Below, piece after piece: positions 1-7,318 of a stretch of 38,096 bases of DNA. The position numbers and the translations under genes were made by a program. The DNA is taken from IMG/VR virus record IMGVR_UViG_3300024356_000018, positions 1 to 38,096 of that record; one strand, written 5' to 3'. This DNA comes from a virus. The notes beneath the pieces were generated by a model, which was given only the letters and a program-made list of their open reading frames with translations, made no database searches and was not told where the DNA came from. The stretch's first letter is position 1. Every line of letters starts with the position of its first letter.

Positions 1-733
1 GCTCGACACTGAAATTACTAGTAACATCAAGATGCAAATCAGGACTAGGATGCTCTAACACATAGTCGAATACACGGTATGTGTTTTTATCCATCAAGGG
101 CTCGCCACCAGTCATTCGAAAGTGTTTGAGCGTAGGGTATAAACTAGGCCACCATTCCCAAAAGGCATCCACATATGGATTATATTCACGAGCAGGGATA
201 GGTCGTTTACGACCTGTAAAGTGACTGGGGTCATTGTGAGGATTACTAGTGGGATACGCTCCGTGCCTAGTAATTTCGTCAGACCAACTGCTGCTAAACT
301 GAGGGCTGCAATAACTACACTTAAGGTTACAAGCGTGATTAAAATTGACCTCCACATAACTTGGAATTTCATCTTCATCTCCAGTGCTGTTTACAATACG
401 ATCGAAATGTTCTGCTGCCCAGGGTTCGCCACTACGGTAGTGCCTATCACTTAGGTTACCTAAATCTTCTTGTGTCCAACAATAGCTACACTCACCAGGG
501 CGTTCATTACGCAACATAATTCTGCGCTGTTCTTTTTTGTAGGGCGTATTGTGTAGAGCACTGGGATTATCTTTTAATAATGTTTCGTCTATTTTATGAA
601 GTGGAGGATGATAGCAACTATTTGTTAAGCCCGTGGGAAGATGCAGGCTGACCTGCTGCCATTTTGCAAGACATAGTCCCTCACCAAGCTGGGACTTCAT
701 TTTTTCTGCTGCTGTTAAAAACTCGCTGGACAT
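1..733 (-). CDS. Twitch-domain radical SAM protein, 5' part only (runs off window start)
   Basis: The frame opens with ATG at 733 and stays open to base 1, giving about 244 residues of a longer protein. The radical SAM motif CNLKCSYC (C135, C139, C142) would bind the 4Fe-4S cluster that cleaves S-adenosylmethionine, and MTGGEPLMD further on is the SAM-contacting GGEP strand. Before the core there are extra cysteines, C40 in TNSCYHPP and C82/C85 in ECSYCW. This layout matches radical SAM proteins with an N-terminal twitch domain, where they would hold an auxiliary cluster. Such enzymes occur in marine phages but their substrates are unknown to me. The ATG overlaps the stop of the upstream transferase gene by one base (TAATG), so the two are probably translated together. 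The C-terminal end is not in the window. The family call is secure; the reaction is not known. Confidence 0.88.
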   Translation of the reverse strand, partial: MSSEFLTAAEKMKSQLGEGLCLAKWQQVSLHLPTGLTNSCYHPPLHKIDETLLKDNPSALHNTPYKKEQRRIMLRNERPGECSYCWTQEDLGNLSDRHYRSGEPWAAEHFDRIVNSTGDEDEIPSYVEVNFNHACNLKCSYCSPQFSSSWSDEITRHGAYPTSNPHNDPSHFTGRKRPIPAREYNPYVDAFWEWWPSLYPTLKHFRMTGGEPLMDKNTYRVFDYVLEHPSPDLHLDVTSNFSVE

Positions 734-1668
734 TACCAACCTTCTATTCTTCTAATTACGTCCATCTCGGTCATCATAATTTCGGTGTTACGTTGACCTG
801 AACTATAATGATGCTTAAAAAATTTACTTTGATCAGGACTTAACATTGTTATAGGAAGACCCAATCTGTTCGTCAGAGCATCCTGAATATTTGTGCAGCC
901 TAGTACAGGATCTTCTTTACTAAACATATCCCACAATTTTTCTAACATATCAAAGTCTTGTACATAATGATGATCCCAACCTTCAAGCATAATCATAAAT
1001 GTACCTAGTCTTGCACCATACATAGCCCAATAACCGTTTTCTACATCTGCTCCCACACTCTGCCAGATGCAGAGATGATCGTAATTACGATTGTTTACTT
1101 TACGTTCAAATTCTTCAAGGCTAGGTTTTGCGCCGCGATCCAGACACATTTTGACTCCTTCACGGAAACCAGCACGCCAGGCCTGCTTGGGACTACCATT
1201 GGGGTATGTTGTACTGTAGCAATTATGCATTGCGAAATATTTTGGATCAAAACAAAATTCAACAGCAGTTTCTTCTCTCCCATCACTAGCTTCGTGTGTT
1301 CGCATATTATTGACAAAGTCTTTGCTCCAGACACTAAGACCCCCATTGCCGTAACGAAGCCCATTTATGATATTTCTAGCTTTCCATCTAAAGGCTGCAC
1401 CAGCATATTCTGGTTTAATATTCAATTGTAGATTAAAAAATTCCGGGTCTGGTAGATTATCTCCATCTATTAATACAAACCAGTCTGTATCACTTTGCGC
1501 GGCCGCTGCCTTGTGTGCAGCATCGCTACCTTTAATCCCATCAACCCTTTTAGCCCAGGGTATCATATTCTGTATTTTAACCCAAAATTCTTCCTTTTTA
1601 GGTTCATCGTAGGTTAAAAAGACTACATCTAGATCAGCAATATCAAGAGTTTCTGTTTGTATAGTCAT
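733..1668 (-). CDS. Glycosyltransferase-like protein with DGD motif
   Basis: A 311-residue protein starting near DLDVVFLTYDEP, a first beta strand typical of GT-A folds. LIDGDN at about residues 67-71 is a candidate DxD metal and nucleotide-sugar binding motif. The segment WAKRVDGIKGSDAAHKAAA, followed by the DGDN strand, is a pattern I associate with family 2-like transferases in marine T4-type phages. The longer frame begins with TTG at 1677, but ATG at 1668 is preferred; it overlaps the upstream gene by 26 bases. Its stop overlaps the radical SAM start by one base. It belongs to a tightly coupled cassette with two other transferase-like genes. The acceptor is unknown: virion protein, DNA or host surface sugar are all possible. 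No signal peptide or membrane segment is seen, so it should act in the cytoplasm. Confidence 0.68.
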   Translation of the reverse strand: MTIQTETLDIADLDVVFLTYDEPKKEEFWVKIQNMIPWAKRVDGIKGSDAAHKAAAAQSDTDWFVLIDGDNLPDPEFFNLQLNIKPEYAGAAFRWKARNIINGLRYGNGGLSVWSKDFVNNMRTHEASDGREETAVEFCFDPKYFAMHNCYSTTYPNGSPKQAWRAGFREGVKMCLDRGAKPSLEEFERKVNNRNYDHLCIWQSVGADVENGYWAMYGARLGTFMIMLEGWDHHYVQDFDMLEKLWDMFSKEDPVLGCTNIQDALTNRLGLPITMLSPDQSKFFKHHYSSGQRNTEIMMTEMDVIRRIEGW

Positions 1669-2024
1669 AATATTCAATATGTTTAAAGTTTTTTAATTCT
1701 GATTTATCTATTACCAGTGCTGCGTGTCCAGGAATTGTAGGAACACCAGTCTTGGATCTTTTAAGTTTTCTTTTTAATTCAACATTATGCACGATTAGTT
1801 CTGCTACACCATCTCGTATATAATATTGGTGGTAATTGTAAAATATTTCCTTTTCTACTACTATATAAGGTAATTCTGTTGTAGGATGATTTATCATACT
1901 ACACATTTTAATGTCGCCCTGCTTATCGTAGTACCATCTATACTCAGGAACTTCTGGTTTATATGCTAAGTGTTCCTGATAGGCTTCCATCAAAGCTTTA
2001 AATAATTCCTGTTCTGCGTTCATA
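1643..2024 (-). CDS. Small phage protein of unknown function
   Basis: I do not recognise this roughly 126-residue protein. ATG at 2024 is preferred over the TTG eight bases earlier. It is soluble, with an acidic, aromatic N-terminal half (several Tyr and Trp around residues 20-35) and a basic stretch VELKRKLKRSK in the second half. There is no cysteine cluster and no transmembrane segment. It overlaps both neighbours, starting inside the end of the upstream transferase gene and ending inside the start of the downstream one, so it is probably translated with them and expressed as part of the transferase/radical SAM cassette. Its C-terminus contains HIEYYDY, like IEYYER at the end of the upstream protein; this reflects a repeated junction sequence. 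A partner or substrate-handling role is only a guess. Confidence 0.6.
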
Positions 2025-2855
2025 GTATTCAATTAGTTCTGGAGTAGCATACTGTTTATCATAATAGTGTACAGGCCAATATTGGTTAACACTATTAATT
2101 CGTATCATATCTTGATCTCGTTCCGCTAGAACTGCATCGTACCAGGGTATACTGGTATTATAACCATTTATCTCTGGTTTCATATGCACAAATTTAATAA
2201 AATCCAGCGTGGGTAATGTTGTAAGTTCTAGTCCCACTACCTGCGCAGTGACGGCGTAAAGTACATCAGTGCTGGGGGTTTCTTCTCGACAATTTTTTAA
2301 CACCCTTGTTTTTAGTTCATCCCAGTGTTCTCTTATCTCATTAGCTGTACTAAAAAATCTAGCAGATGTCTGGCTATATCTAAAATACATAAGCCCTGTA
2401 TAAATGTCAGGTAGTGCATTACTGTCGAAAAATCTACGGTAGGCTCGACTAGTTGCTGGCTTGCCCTGACTTGTTAAGCAGCCCAGTGGCATAAACACAT
2501 CACGTAATCGAAAACTAGGCAACCAGTGATCTATACTGGAAGTAAAAAGTAAATCACTTTCTAATTTGATAGTTTCTTTAAAAGGAGTAAGACTGAAGGC
2601 CTGGCATTCATTCGCCAATTTCCAGTTCGAGTCTTGATTATTATAATTATTTTGTATTTCTATTACGTAATCAAAAACTTTTTTATGTTTTGCTGTTATT
2701 TGTTTGTTTGTCTCGGCGTCTACTAGGACTGCGTATCTATTATTTTTTTGGGTAGCTTTTATATTAAGTGCTTGCAGATAGGCTAAACTAAGATAGTCAG
2801 TATCTTGCGTGTTTTCAGCTATGGTTAAAAATCCAAGTTGTTCTTTATGCTGCAT
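1998..2855 (-). CDS. GT-A-like nucleotide-sugar transferase, paralogue of 2845-3654
   Basis: A 285-residue protein. LTPFKETIKLESDLLF (residues 89-104) aligns by eye with LTPYDTTILIDSDYLAL in the next gene upstream. In both, an acidic S-D pair (E99-S-D101 here) takes the place of the DxD motif of GT-A transferases. DYLSLAYLQAL near residue 20 also matches DYLEIAARCARL there, so the two genes are probably an old tandem duplication. Expected role: transfer of a sugar from a nucleotide-sugar to an unknown acceptor in the cytoplasm. Replacement of the first Asp by Glu is unusual and may alter metal binding. It begins with ATG inside the last codons of the upstream gene (11-base overlap). No signal peptide or membrane segment. 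The fold assignment is inferred from motifs, not from a profile search. Confidence 0.6.
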   Translation of the reverse strand: MQHKEQLGFLTIAENTQDTDYLSLAYLQALNIKATQKNNRYAVLVDAETNKQITAKHKKVFDYVIEIQNNYNNQDSNWKLANECQAFSLTPFKETIKLESDLLFTSSIDHWLPSFRLRDVFMPLGCLTSQGKPATSRAYRRFFDSNALPDIYTGLMYFRYSQTSARFFSTANEIREHWDELKTRVLKNCREETPSTDVLYAVTAQVVGLELTTLPTLDFIKFVHMKPEINGYNTSIPWYDAVLAERDQDMIRINSVNQYWPVHYYDKQYATPELIEYYERRTGII

Positions 2856-3654
2856 TTATGTACTCTTCTAGAAAGTTTTTATAACTGTCTGATAGTAGAT
2901 ATAATTTATCCATAACGTGTATGTCCTGAACTGGAAGGATATGAGCTTTCTTATCAGTTCGTATAATCAATGATTTGTTTTGTTTTTCTAAACTTTTAAT
3001 TTCTGTATCAAGAGTAAGCATTGGCCAGGGTATACGCCTATTGTTTTCTAAACGGTATCCATTTATTATTAGATCTGCTATAGCAAATGCGTAATCGTTA
3101 CGATAGCTTTGATTAAATATGTTGAACATTGCACAATAGTAACTATATCGATTTTCTATCCTAGCAACCATATCAAATAAATCCTGACTGGCTTTGGTTT
3201 TATTGAACGCCACCACCGTTGCCCATAGGTAATTAATACTACCACGTGCCATTGGTTGTGTTAAAATTTCCTGCGTATTATAACTGTCCTTGACTATTAA
3301 ATAGTCAAAGTTAGTATCAAGAAGTTTAACTAGATTATTAGTAAGCGCAAGGTAATCGGAATCTATTAAAATTGTGGTATCATAGGGTGTAAGCTCGTAT
3401 GCTTTATATCTACTCTTGTTACGCCAGACCCAGGTTGCACTATTATAGTATTTTGTGTTTGTATTATCTAAAGCCGGAATACTAATAATATTTTCAAAAT
3501 TATTATTTTTATAATCAGTTGCATCCGTTATAAGGGTAATTGGTAGACCCAGTGAATGTTTAACTAGTCTTGCGCATCTAGCTGCTATTTCCAAATAGTC
3601 TACTTTGTCAGTATTACTAGCGAATACCACTACCCCCTTAGACTTTTCGGACAC
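2845..3654 (-). CDS. GT-A-like nucleotide-sugar transferase
   Basis: A 269-residue protein starting with GTG at 3654, 17 bases inside the end of the upstream small gene. The N-terminus KGVVVFASNTDKVDYLEIA is a Rossmann-like first strand followed by a helix. LPITLITDATDY is the second strand. ILIDSDYLAL holds the DSD motif (D98-S-D100), which would bind metal and nucleotide-sugar. Similar proteins are frequent next to tail fibre genes in marine T4-like phages, usually without a known function. Position directly downstream of tail fibre genes suggests a role in modifying virion or host glycans, but the cassette has its own early-type promoter, which argues against purely late virion decoration. 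No transmembrane segment. The transferase call rests on motif reading alone. Confidence 0.62.
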   Translation of the reverse strand: MSEKSKGVVVFASNTDKVDYLEIAARCARLVKHSLGLPITLITDATDYKNNNFENIISIPALDNTNTKYYNSATWVWRNKSRYKAYELTPYDTTILIDSDYLALTNNLVKLLDTNFDYLIVKDSYNTQEILTQPMARGSINYLWATVVAFNKTKASQDLFDMVARIENRYSYYCAMFNIFNQSYRNDYAFAIADLIINGYRLENNRRIPWPMLTLDTEIKSLEKQNKSLIIRTDKKAHILPVQDIHVMDKLYLLSDSYKNFLEEYINAA

Positions 3655-3952
3655 GAGCTATTTCCTGATATTGTTGATGCCAGGCGTTCATTTGTACTTG
3701 ATAATGTTGCTTGGCTAGTTCATAAAATTCTTGCCTAGATACTTTTATAGGATTTTCGTAGACGTCTGCTAAAAATAACTCATCATCAGGCCAAGTAGCT
3801 ACGAAAGACAGAAGCTCGGGACTAGCTAAAAACATTCCACCATTATGGGTAAAGTGCAAATTAGTTTTGACTGATTCGCGAAGAAGTTTTTTGTTTATTT
3901 GTATGTCAGTGGCTTGACGCACTGACTCTGCAATTTGACTTATAGAATTCAT
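3638..3952 (-). CDS. Conserved small phage protein, first gene of the transferase cassette
   Basis: A 104-residue soluble protein beginning with ATG at 3952. It contains NLHFTHNGGMF, LASPELLSFVATW and NPIKVSRQEFYELAKQHYQ, a pattern I have seen in small conserved proteins of marine T4-like phages without an assigned function. The second half looks helical and ends in a basic tail. It is the first gene after the sigma-70-type promoter at 3980-4008, leaving a leader of only about 20 bases, and no clear Shine-Dalgarno sequence is visible. It overlaps the following transferase start by 17 bases. Constant association with transferase genes would suggest a partner role; this is inference. Confidence 0.68.
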   Translation of the reverse strand: MNSISQIAESVRQATDIQINKKLLRESVKTNLHFTHNGGMFLASPELLSFVATWPDDELFLADVYENPIKVSRQEFYELAKQHYQVQMNAWHQQYQEIARVRKV

Positions 3953-3966
3953 AGTTTTAATGTAAT

Positions 3967-3997
3967 AAAGGCCTAGAGTATTATACTATAGGCCTTT
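3967..3997 (-). terminator. Dyad centred on the cassette -10: terminator of the tail gene and/or operator
   Basis: A 9-bp perfect arm pair (AAAGGCCTA and TAGGCCTTT), plus an inner AGTA/TACT pair, forms a 31-base hairpin centred at 3982. It lies 29 bases after the stop of the tail gene ending at 4026 and is followed on the minus strand by TTTATTACATT, a moderate U-tract, so it can act as an intrinsic terminator. It is also centred on the TATAAT of the cassette promoter, so it could equally be a repressor site. The sequence alone cannot separate the two roles. Confidence 0.6.
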
Positions 3998-4008
3998 TGG
4001 TTCGTCAA
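3980..4008 (-). promoter_or_regulatory. Sigma-70-type promoter for the transferase/radical SAM cassette
   Basis: On the minus strand, TTGACG (4008 to 4003) and TATAAT (3985 to 3980) are separated by exactly 17 bases. This differs from the consensus at one base of the -35 and none of the -10. Transcription would start near 3973, about 20 bases before the ATG at 3952. The adjoining structural genes instead carry nATAAATA late-type boxes, so this cassette appears to be read by unmodified host RNA polymerase. Confidence 0.68.
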
Positions 4009-4025
4009 TAGGTTTTGGTATTACA

Positions 4026-4976
4026 TTAAGTAACTGTAATACTACCCCAGGTGTTTGCAAGGAAAGTTGTTTCTGGTGGAATAATATCAATTCTGGTAGT
4101 AATAGTTCCAGAGATATCATCACTAGTGGTATCAGCTCCGGCTTCAGCACTCTGGAAACCTTGGTTAATGGTATAGGTAAATGTAATTACGTTACCAACG
4201 TCCTGATAGGTAGCATCTTGTTGACCATTAGTTCTAACTCTCAGTGTCACATTACTGTCTGTGTATTGTGCTGTGGTTGCAGTAGCTTGGAATAAAATTA
4301 CATTAGCTGTAGATAAGTTCCAATAACCCTGTGTAGTATTGTCCGTTACGCTAGCACCGCCTGTTCCTGTTCTAGCTGCGCAATTAGTACCTCTAAGAGT
4401 TTTGGCAGTCATAAATGGTTGGAAGGCAATAAAAGTTGCGCCTCGGCTCGTGGCATCTGTTCTTGTAATAGCTGGAACGTTGAATACAATTTGCCCGCCC
4501 GAATTAAAGAAGAATCGTGCAGCATCTGGACTTGCGAAACTCACTGTTCTTGTTACGTCTACAGTGTACAATGCAGATGTTGTACTGGAATAGGACACGT
4601 TGGCATTAGTACCAGTGATAGTAGTTCCCACTGCTGAGTAATTATTTCTATTTGTAAATCCTGTGGTCAAGTTGCCAGAGACTTGACTATAAAAAGTTAT
4701 AGTATCCCCCGCAACAGGCAGAGTAGTAACAATATTAGCCAAGGCGTCTTGATGCCGACGCATACGGTTAAGATAGTTAAAGAAATCTGACCACTGTGTA
4801 GCAGTTACAGTACTTGCTACTGACACGTTAGCTGGCACTACTTGACCATAACCAGAGTCTCCTCTACCTCTCCCCCACACCGTGGCAAGTTCACCTGATA
4901 CTTTTGCTCCAGCATTACCACCTATAAAATTGTTATAGTCAGTAGCTTGAATTAAACCAGTTTGCGCATAAGTCAT
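4026..4976 (-). CDS. Tail-associated structural protein
   Basis: A 316-residue protein, last gene of the leftward structural block. The N-terminus MTYAQTGLIQATDYNNFIGG, the WGRGRGDSGYGQ segment and TATQWSDFFNYLNRMRRHQDA form a head region that I associate with structural proteins beside tail fibre genes in marine T4-like phages. The remainder is rich in Thr, Ser, Asn and Ala with alternating beta-strand patterns, as expected of a fibre or adhesin shaft, and ends in TFLANTWGSITVT. No signal peptide or membrane segment is seen. A late-type box lies 27 bases upstream, at 5004-5011. It ends just before the hairpin at 3967-3997. Whether it is a fibre, a tip protein or a baseplate decoration cannot be decided here. 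Confidence 0.65.
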   Translation of the reverse strand: MTYAQTGLIQATDYNNFIGGNAGAKVSGELATVWGRGRGDSGYGQVVPANVSVASTVTATQWSDFFNYLNRMRRHQDALANIVTTLPVAGDTITFYSQVSGNLTTGFTNRNNYSAVGTTITGTNANVSYSSTTSALYTVDVTRTVSFASPDAARFFFNSGGQIVFNVPAITRTDATSRGATFIAFQPFMTAKTLRGTNCAARTGTGGASVTDNTTQGYWNLSTANVILFQATATTAQYTDSNVTLRVRTNGQQDATYQDVGNVITFTYTINQGFQSAEAGADTTSDDISGTITTRIDIIPPETTFLANTWGSITVT

Positions 4977-4998
4977 ATATTAATCCCAAAAATCTTTA

Positions 4999-6498
4999 TT
5001 AAATATTTATTCGTACAATAGCTAGCACTGTATTTTCTGAAGGGTCTTTTTTGTCCTCTAGGGATCTACCAATGACATTAAATGGCGTCACTTCATCAGC
5101 AGTTGCAGCTCGAGCTAGTCCATTTCCGGCAGATACTAGACGATCACCTTTAGTAACTGTACCTAGTGTTCTTACTGGTACTCTACCAGAAAGTACAACC
5201 GCTGGGTGAGATTTCTCATTGCCTGCTTCTGCATTCATTAGGTACGCTGGCGCAGTGCTTATTACACCTAGTACGTTTTGGCTCAACTCTTCTGTTTCTA
5301 GAGTTACTTCATAGAAGCCACCCACACGAACTAGAGTACCAGGAGGGTAGACATTATCTGCCGCAAATCGTTCTGCCAAGTCAGCGTACTCTGCTGAACT
5401 AGCTCTACCAATTAAATTCACGGCCGTGACTGAATTTGCAAATACATTACTAAAATATCTTGTGCTACTTCCTATTGTTCCACTAATATTGGATGCAGGA
5501 ACAATATTACTTGTGTTCATTGTTATATTACCTACTACTACACTAGAAGTGGCTGCGTAAGTAGCGGCTTGTACTTGTGTATTAGAGTAGATTCTTAATG
5601 CTTCCACACTAGAGCCGGAATTTACAACGTTGACTGCTATATCACCACTGTTAACTGTGTTTTGTAGTCTTACTAGCGTACTTGAGCCGCCTACGATTCT
5701 AAACTGACTGGCATTACCAAAGCTTACACCTGCTTCATTAGTACTACTAAACTGGATTACACCACTTAATACCTGCGCATTTCCAGTAGTAGTTACATAG
5801 GCGTTGGCGTTTAAGTTTCCTAGTTTATCTGCATTAGTGGCTGTGCCTACTAGTTTAACATTGGCGCTGGCAAACGTGAAACCAGTATATAAATCAGCAT
5901 TAGCGCCAAATGATGTATTGATATCAGTAGCAAGTGTAGTTGCGCTAGAACCCATTTCAAAATCGCTGCCACTTAGTACAGCAACTACATTTCCGTCTAT
6001 ATAAAATGCTGTGACAGTCTTAGTTGAGCCAGTGCTGCTGTCCACAGTTCCAGTAACTGTACCACTAGTACCAGCGTTACTGCTGAATGTGCTTTCGCCT
6101 ACTTTAACCCAGGCGTTGCCGTTATAGATCTTAAGAGCTTTGTTAGCTGGATCTGTAGTTTTATCAAACCAAAGATCGCCTTCTTTTACTGTTGCTGATG
6201 CAGCTACAACATTGCTTGTGGTAAGTTTAGCAATGCTATTAAATCTGGTCCCATCGTAGACTTTAAGGCTTAGGTTAGCTTTATCATACCAAAGCTGCCC
6301 TGTGAGTATGTTTGTGGGGTTTGGTTGTGTCTCACTAGCAAAATTCTCTGTTATTCGTAGGAAATTTTGATTTAATGCTGGCCCGTAATCAGCTGAGTTT
6401 TTACCAATAAACTGAATTACATAGTCAGTTGTTGGGGTAACTAGACCTGCACTAATTGATAGTGGGGTACCGTCTTGTTTATTAATTGTATATGCCAT
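4999..6498 (-). CDS. Tail fibre-like protein with C-terminal YADLAE domain
   Basis: A 499-residue protein. Near the N-terminus are two short repeats, GQLWYDKANLSLKVYDGT (about residue 68) and GDLWFDKTTDP with KALKIYNGNAWVKVG (about residue 106), typical of T4-like marine tail fibres. The middle is a low-complexity Ser/Thr/Asn/Val shaft. From about residue 366, SAEYADLAERFAADN begins a roughly 130-residue C-terminal domain shared with the fibre at 7315-8928 (YADLAE, PAYLMN, then RSLEDK against KSLEDN). It resembles tail-spike C-terminal domains of the Peptidase_G2 or intramolecular-chaperone type, which can cleave themselves; cleavage here is not shown. It should bind the host surface. A late-type box sits 22 bases upstream. 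Confidence 0.75.
   Translation of the reverse strand: MAYTINKQDGTPLSISAGLVTPTTDYVIQFIGKNSADYGPALNQNFLRITENFASETQPNPTNILTGQLWYDKANLSLKVYDGTRFNSIAKLTTSNVVAASATVKEGDLWFDKTTDPANKALKIYNGNAWVKVGESTFSSNAGTSGTVTGTVDSSTGSTKTVTAFYIDGNVVAVLSGSDFEMGSSATTLATDINTSFGANADLYTGFTFASANVKLVGTATNADKLGNLNANAYVTTTGNAQVLSGVIQFSSTNEAGVSFGNASQFRIVGGSSTLVRLQNTVNSGDIAVNVVNSGSSVEALRIYSNTQVQAATYAATSSVVVGNITMNTSNIVPASNISGTIGSSTRYFSNVFANSVTAVNLIGRASSAEYADLAERFAADNVYPPGTLVRVGGFYEVTLETEELSQNVLGVISTAPAYLMNAEAGNEKSHPAVVLSGRVPVRTLGTVTKGDRLVSAGNGLARAATADEVTPFNVIGRSLEDKKDPSENTVLAIVRINI
5004..5011 (-). promoter_or_regulatory. Late-type promoter box AATAAATA
   Basis: The minus strand reads AATAAATATT, 27 bases upstream of the ATG at 4976, followed by GGGATTAATATATG as the ribosome-loading region. 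It matches the T4 late promoter TATAAATA except at the first base. It overlaps the end of the preceding tail fibre gene. Confidence 0.5.
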
Positions 6499-6520
6499 TG
6501 TTCTAATCCAATAATAAGTG

Positions 6521-6528
6521 TATTTATC
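6521..6528 (-). promoter_or_regulatory. Late-type promoter box GATAAATA
   Basis: The minus strand reads GATAAATACA, 22 bases upstream of the ATG at 6498. TTGGATTAG lies between the box and the start, the same arrangement as upstream of 8928. It is in the short gap after the gene at 6537-7169. Confidence 0.55.
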
Positions 6529-6536
6529 CCTGATTC

Positions 6537-7169
6537 TTAAGCAGCATTAGTGAGGTTAGTTAAACTCTGGACTCTAATAGTATAATCTATTTGAATCAAT
6601 CTGTTAAGTGCTTTTTGTACGGGGTGAAATATCACGTGTGTTAACAATCTTCCGGGTTTCTGCACTGAATTTTCTGTATAGGGATCGTTAGACACAATCC
6701 CCAGCTCATCAAATACAAAATCCCCACTTAAAGTTGCGCTGTTATCAAAAGCGGCTTGACCAGCAGGTTCTGAATAATCCAAAAGACAGCTTATAAAAAT
6801 GTCTGTGTAAACTGTGCCATCTGTATGTCTTACTTCTACAAAATTCTTTGTAGTGTCAGTGTTAAGGGCACTAGTATTATCAATAACTTTAAAGTAAGTT
6901 TGATTATAGAGATCAGCGTTTCTACCATCACTGACATTGGTTTTTGTGGGAAGGTAGGTAACTATACCAGTGCTGTCTATAGCGGTTGCGCCATTACCAA
7001 AAACCATTTGATAGATAGTACCTAGAGATTTATTAGAAATACTTTTAGCTAGGGCTTCGCTCATATTTTCAAAATGAATAGCGTTCTTTTTGTCTACAAA
7101 TATTTCCTTGGTTGTAGGATCAAATATTTTAACGTGCCCCACCATAAGGGTGTTATTTTTATCAAACAT
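6537..7169 (-). CDS. Conserved tail-associated structural protein
   Basis: A 210-residue protein whose N-terminus, LMVGHVKIFDPTTKEIFVDK followed by a segment ending in MSEALAKSISNK, is a conserved pattern in structural proteins of marine T4-like phages. Further on, IYQMVFGNGATAIDSTGIVTY and a C-terminal strand-rich segment ending in RLIQIDYTIRVQSL suggest a compact beta domain. No catalytic motif is visible. It starts two bases after the stop of the 48-codon gene at 7172-7318. That small protein ends with LKITDPQTGQTI, similar to VKIFDPTTKEIF at the start of this one, so the pair may be related or interact. It lies between two fibre genes, so a role as fibre connector or baseplate accessory is reasonable but unproven. 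Confidence 0.68.
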   Translation of the reverse strand: MFDKNNTLMVGHVKIFDPTTKEIFVDKKNAIHFENMSEALAKSISNKSLGTIYQMVFGNGATAIDSTGIVTYLPTKTNVSDGRNADLYNQTYFKVIDNTSALNTDTTKNFVEVRHTDGTVYTDIFISCLLDYSEPAGQAAFDNSATLSGDFVFDELGIVSNDPYTENSVQKPGRLLTHVIFHPVQKALNRLIQIDYTIRVQSLTNLTNAA

Positions 7170-7171
7170 TC

Positions 7172-7318
7172 TTAATTTCCAGTTTCTATAATGGTTTGAC
7201 CTGTCTGAGGATCAGTAATTTTTAAAAACCCTCGGATGTAGATACCGTTCAGATCATCAGGTTTAGTTTGTTCCGCCTGTTCGGGGTTTTCTTGTTCGTT
7301 GTTATCTGTATTTATCAT
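7172..7318 (-). CDS. 48-residue protein coupled to the upstream tail fibre gene
   Basis: This short gene starts with ATG at 7318, overlapping the stop of the 537-residue fibre gene in an ATGA arrangement, and ends with TAA two bases before the next ATG. The first half is acidic and Asn/Gln rich (NTDNNEQENPEQAEQ), and the second half contains IYIRGFLKITDPQTGQTI. That segment resembles the N-terminus of the next protein (VKIFDPTTKEIF), which supports real coding. The perfect fit between its neighbours also supports it. Codons 2-4 lie within GATAAATAC, a late-type box; if that box is active, its transcript would begin inside this gene. Function unknown, possibly a small tail accessory protein. 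Confidence 0.68.
   Translation of the reverse strand: MINTDNNEQENPEQAEQTKPDDLNGIYIRGFLKITDPQTGQTIIETGN
7309..7316 (-). promoter_or_regulatory. Late-type box GATAAATA inside the start of the 48-codon gene
   Basis: The minus strand reads ATGATAAATACAG, so the box lies within codons 1-4 of the small gene, with transcription expected a few bases later. It could serve the gene starting at 7169, but could also be a chance match, since the seven-base core is common in AT-rich DNA. Confidence 0.25.
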
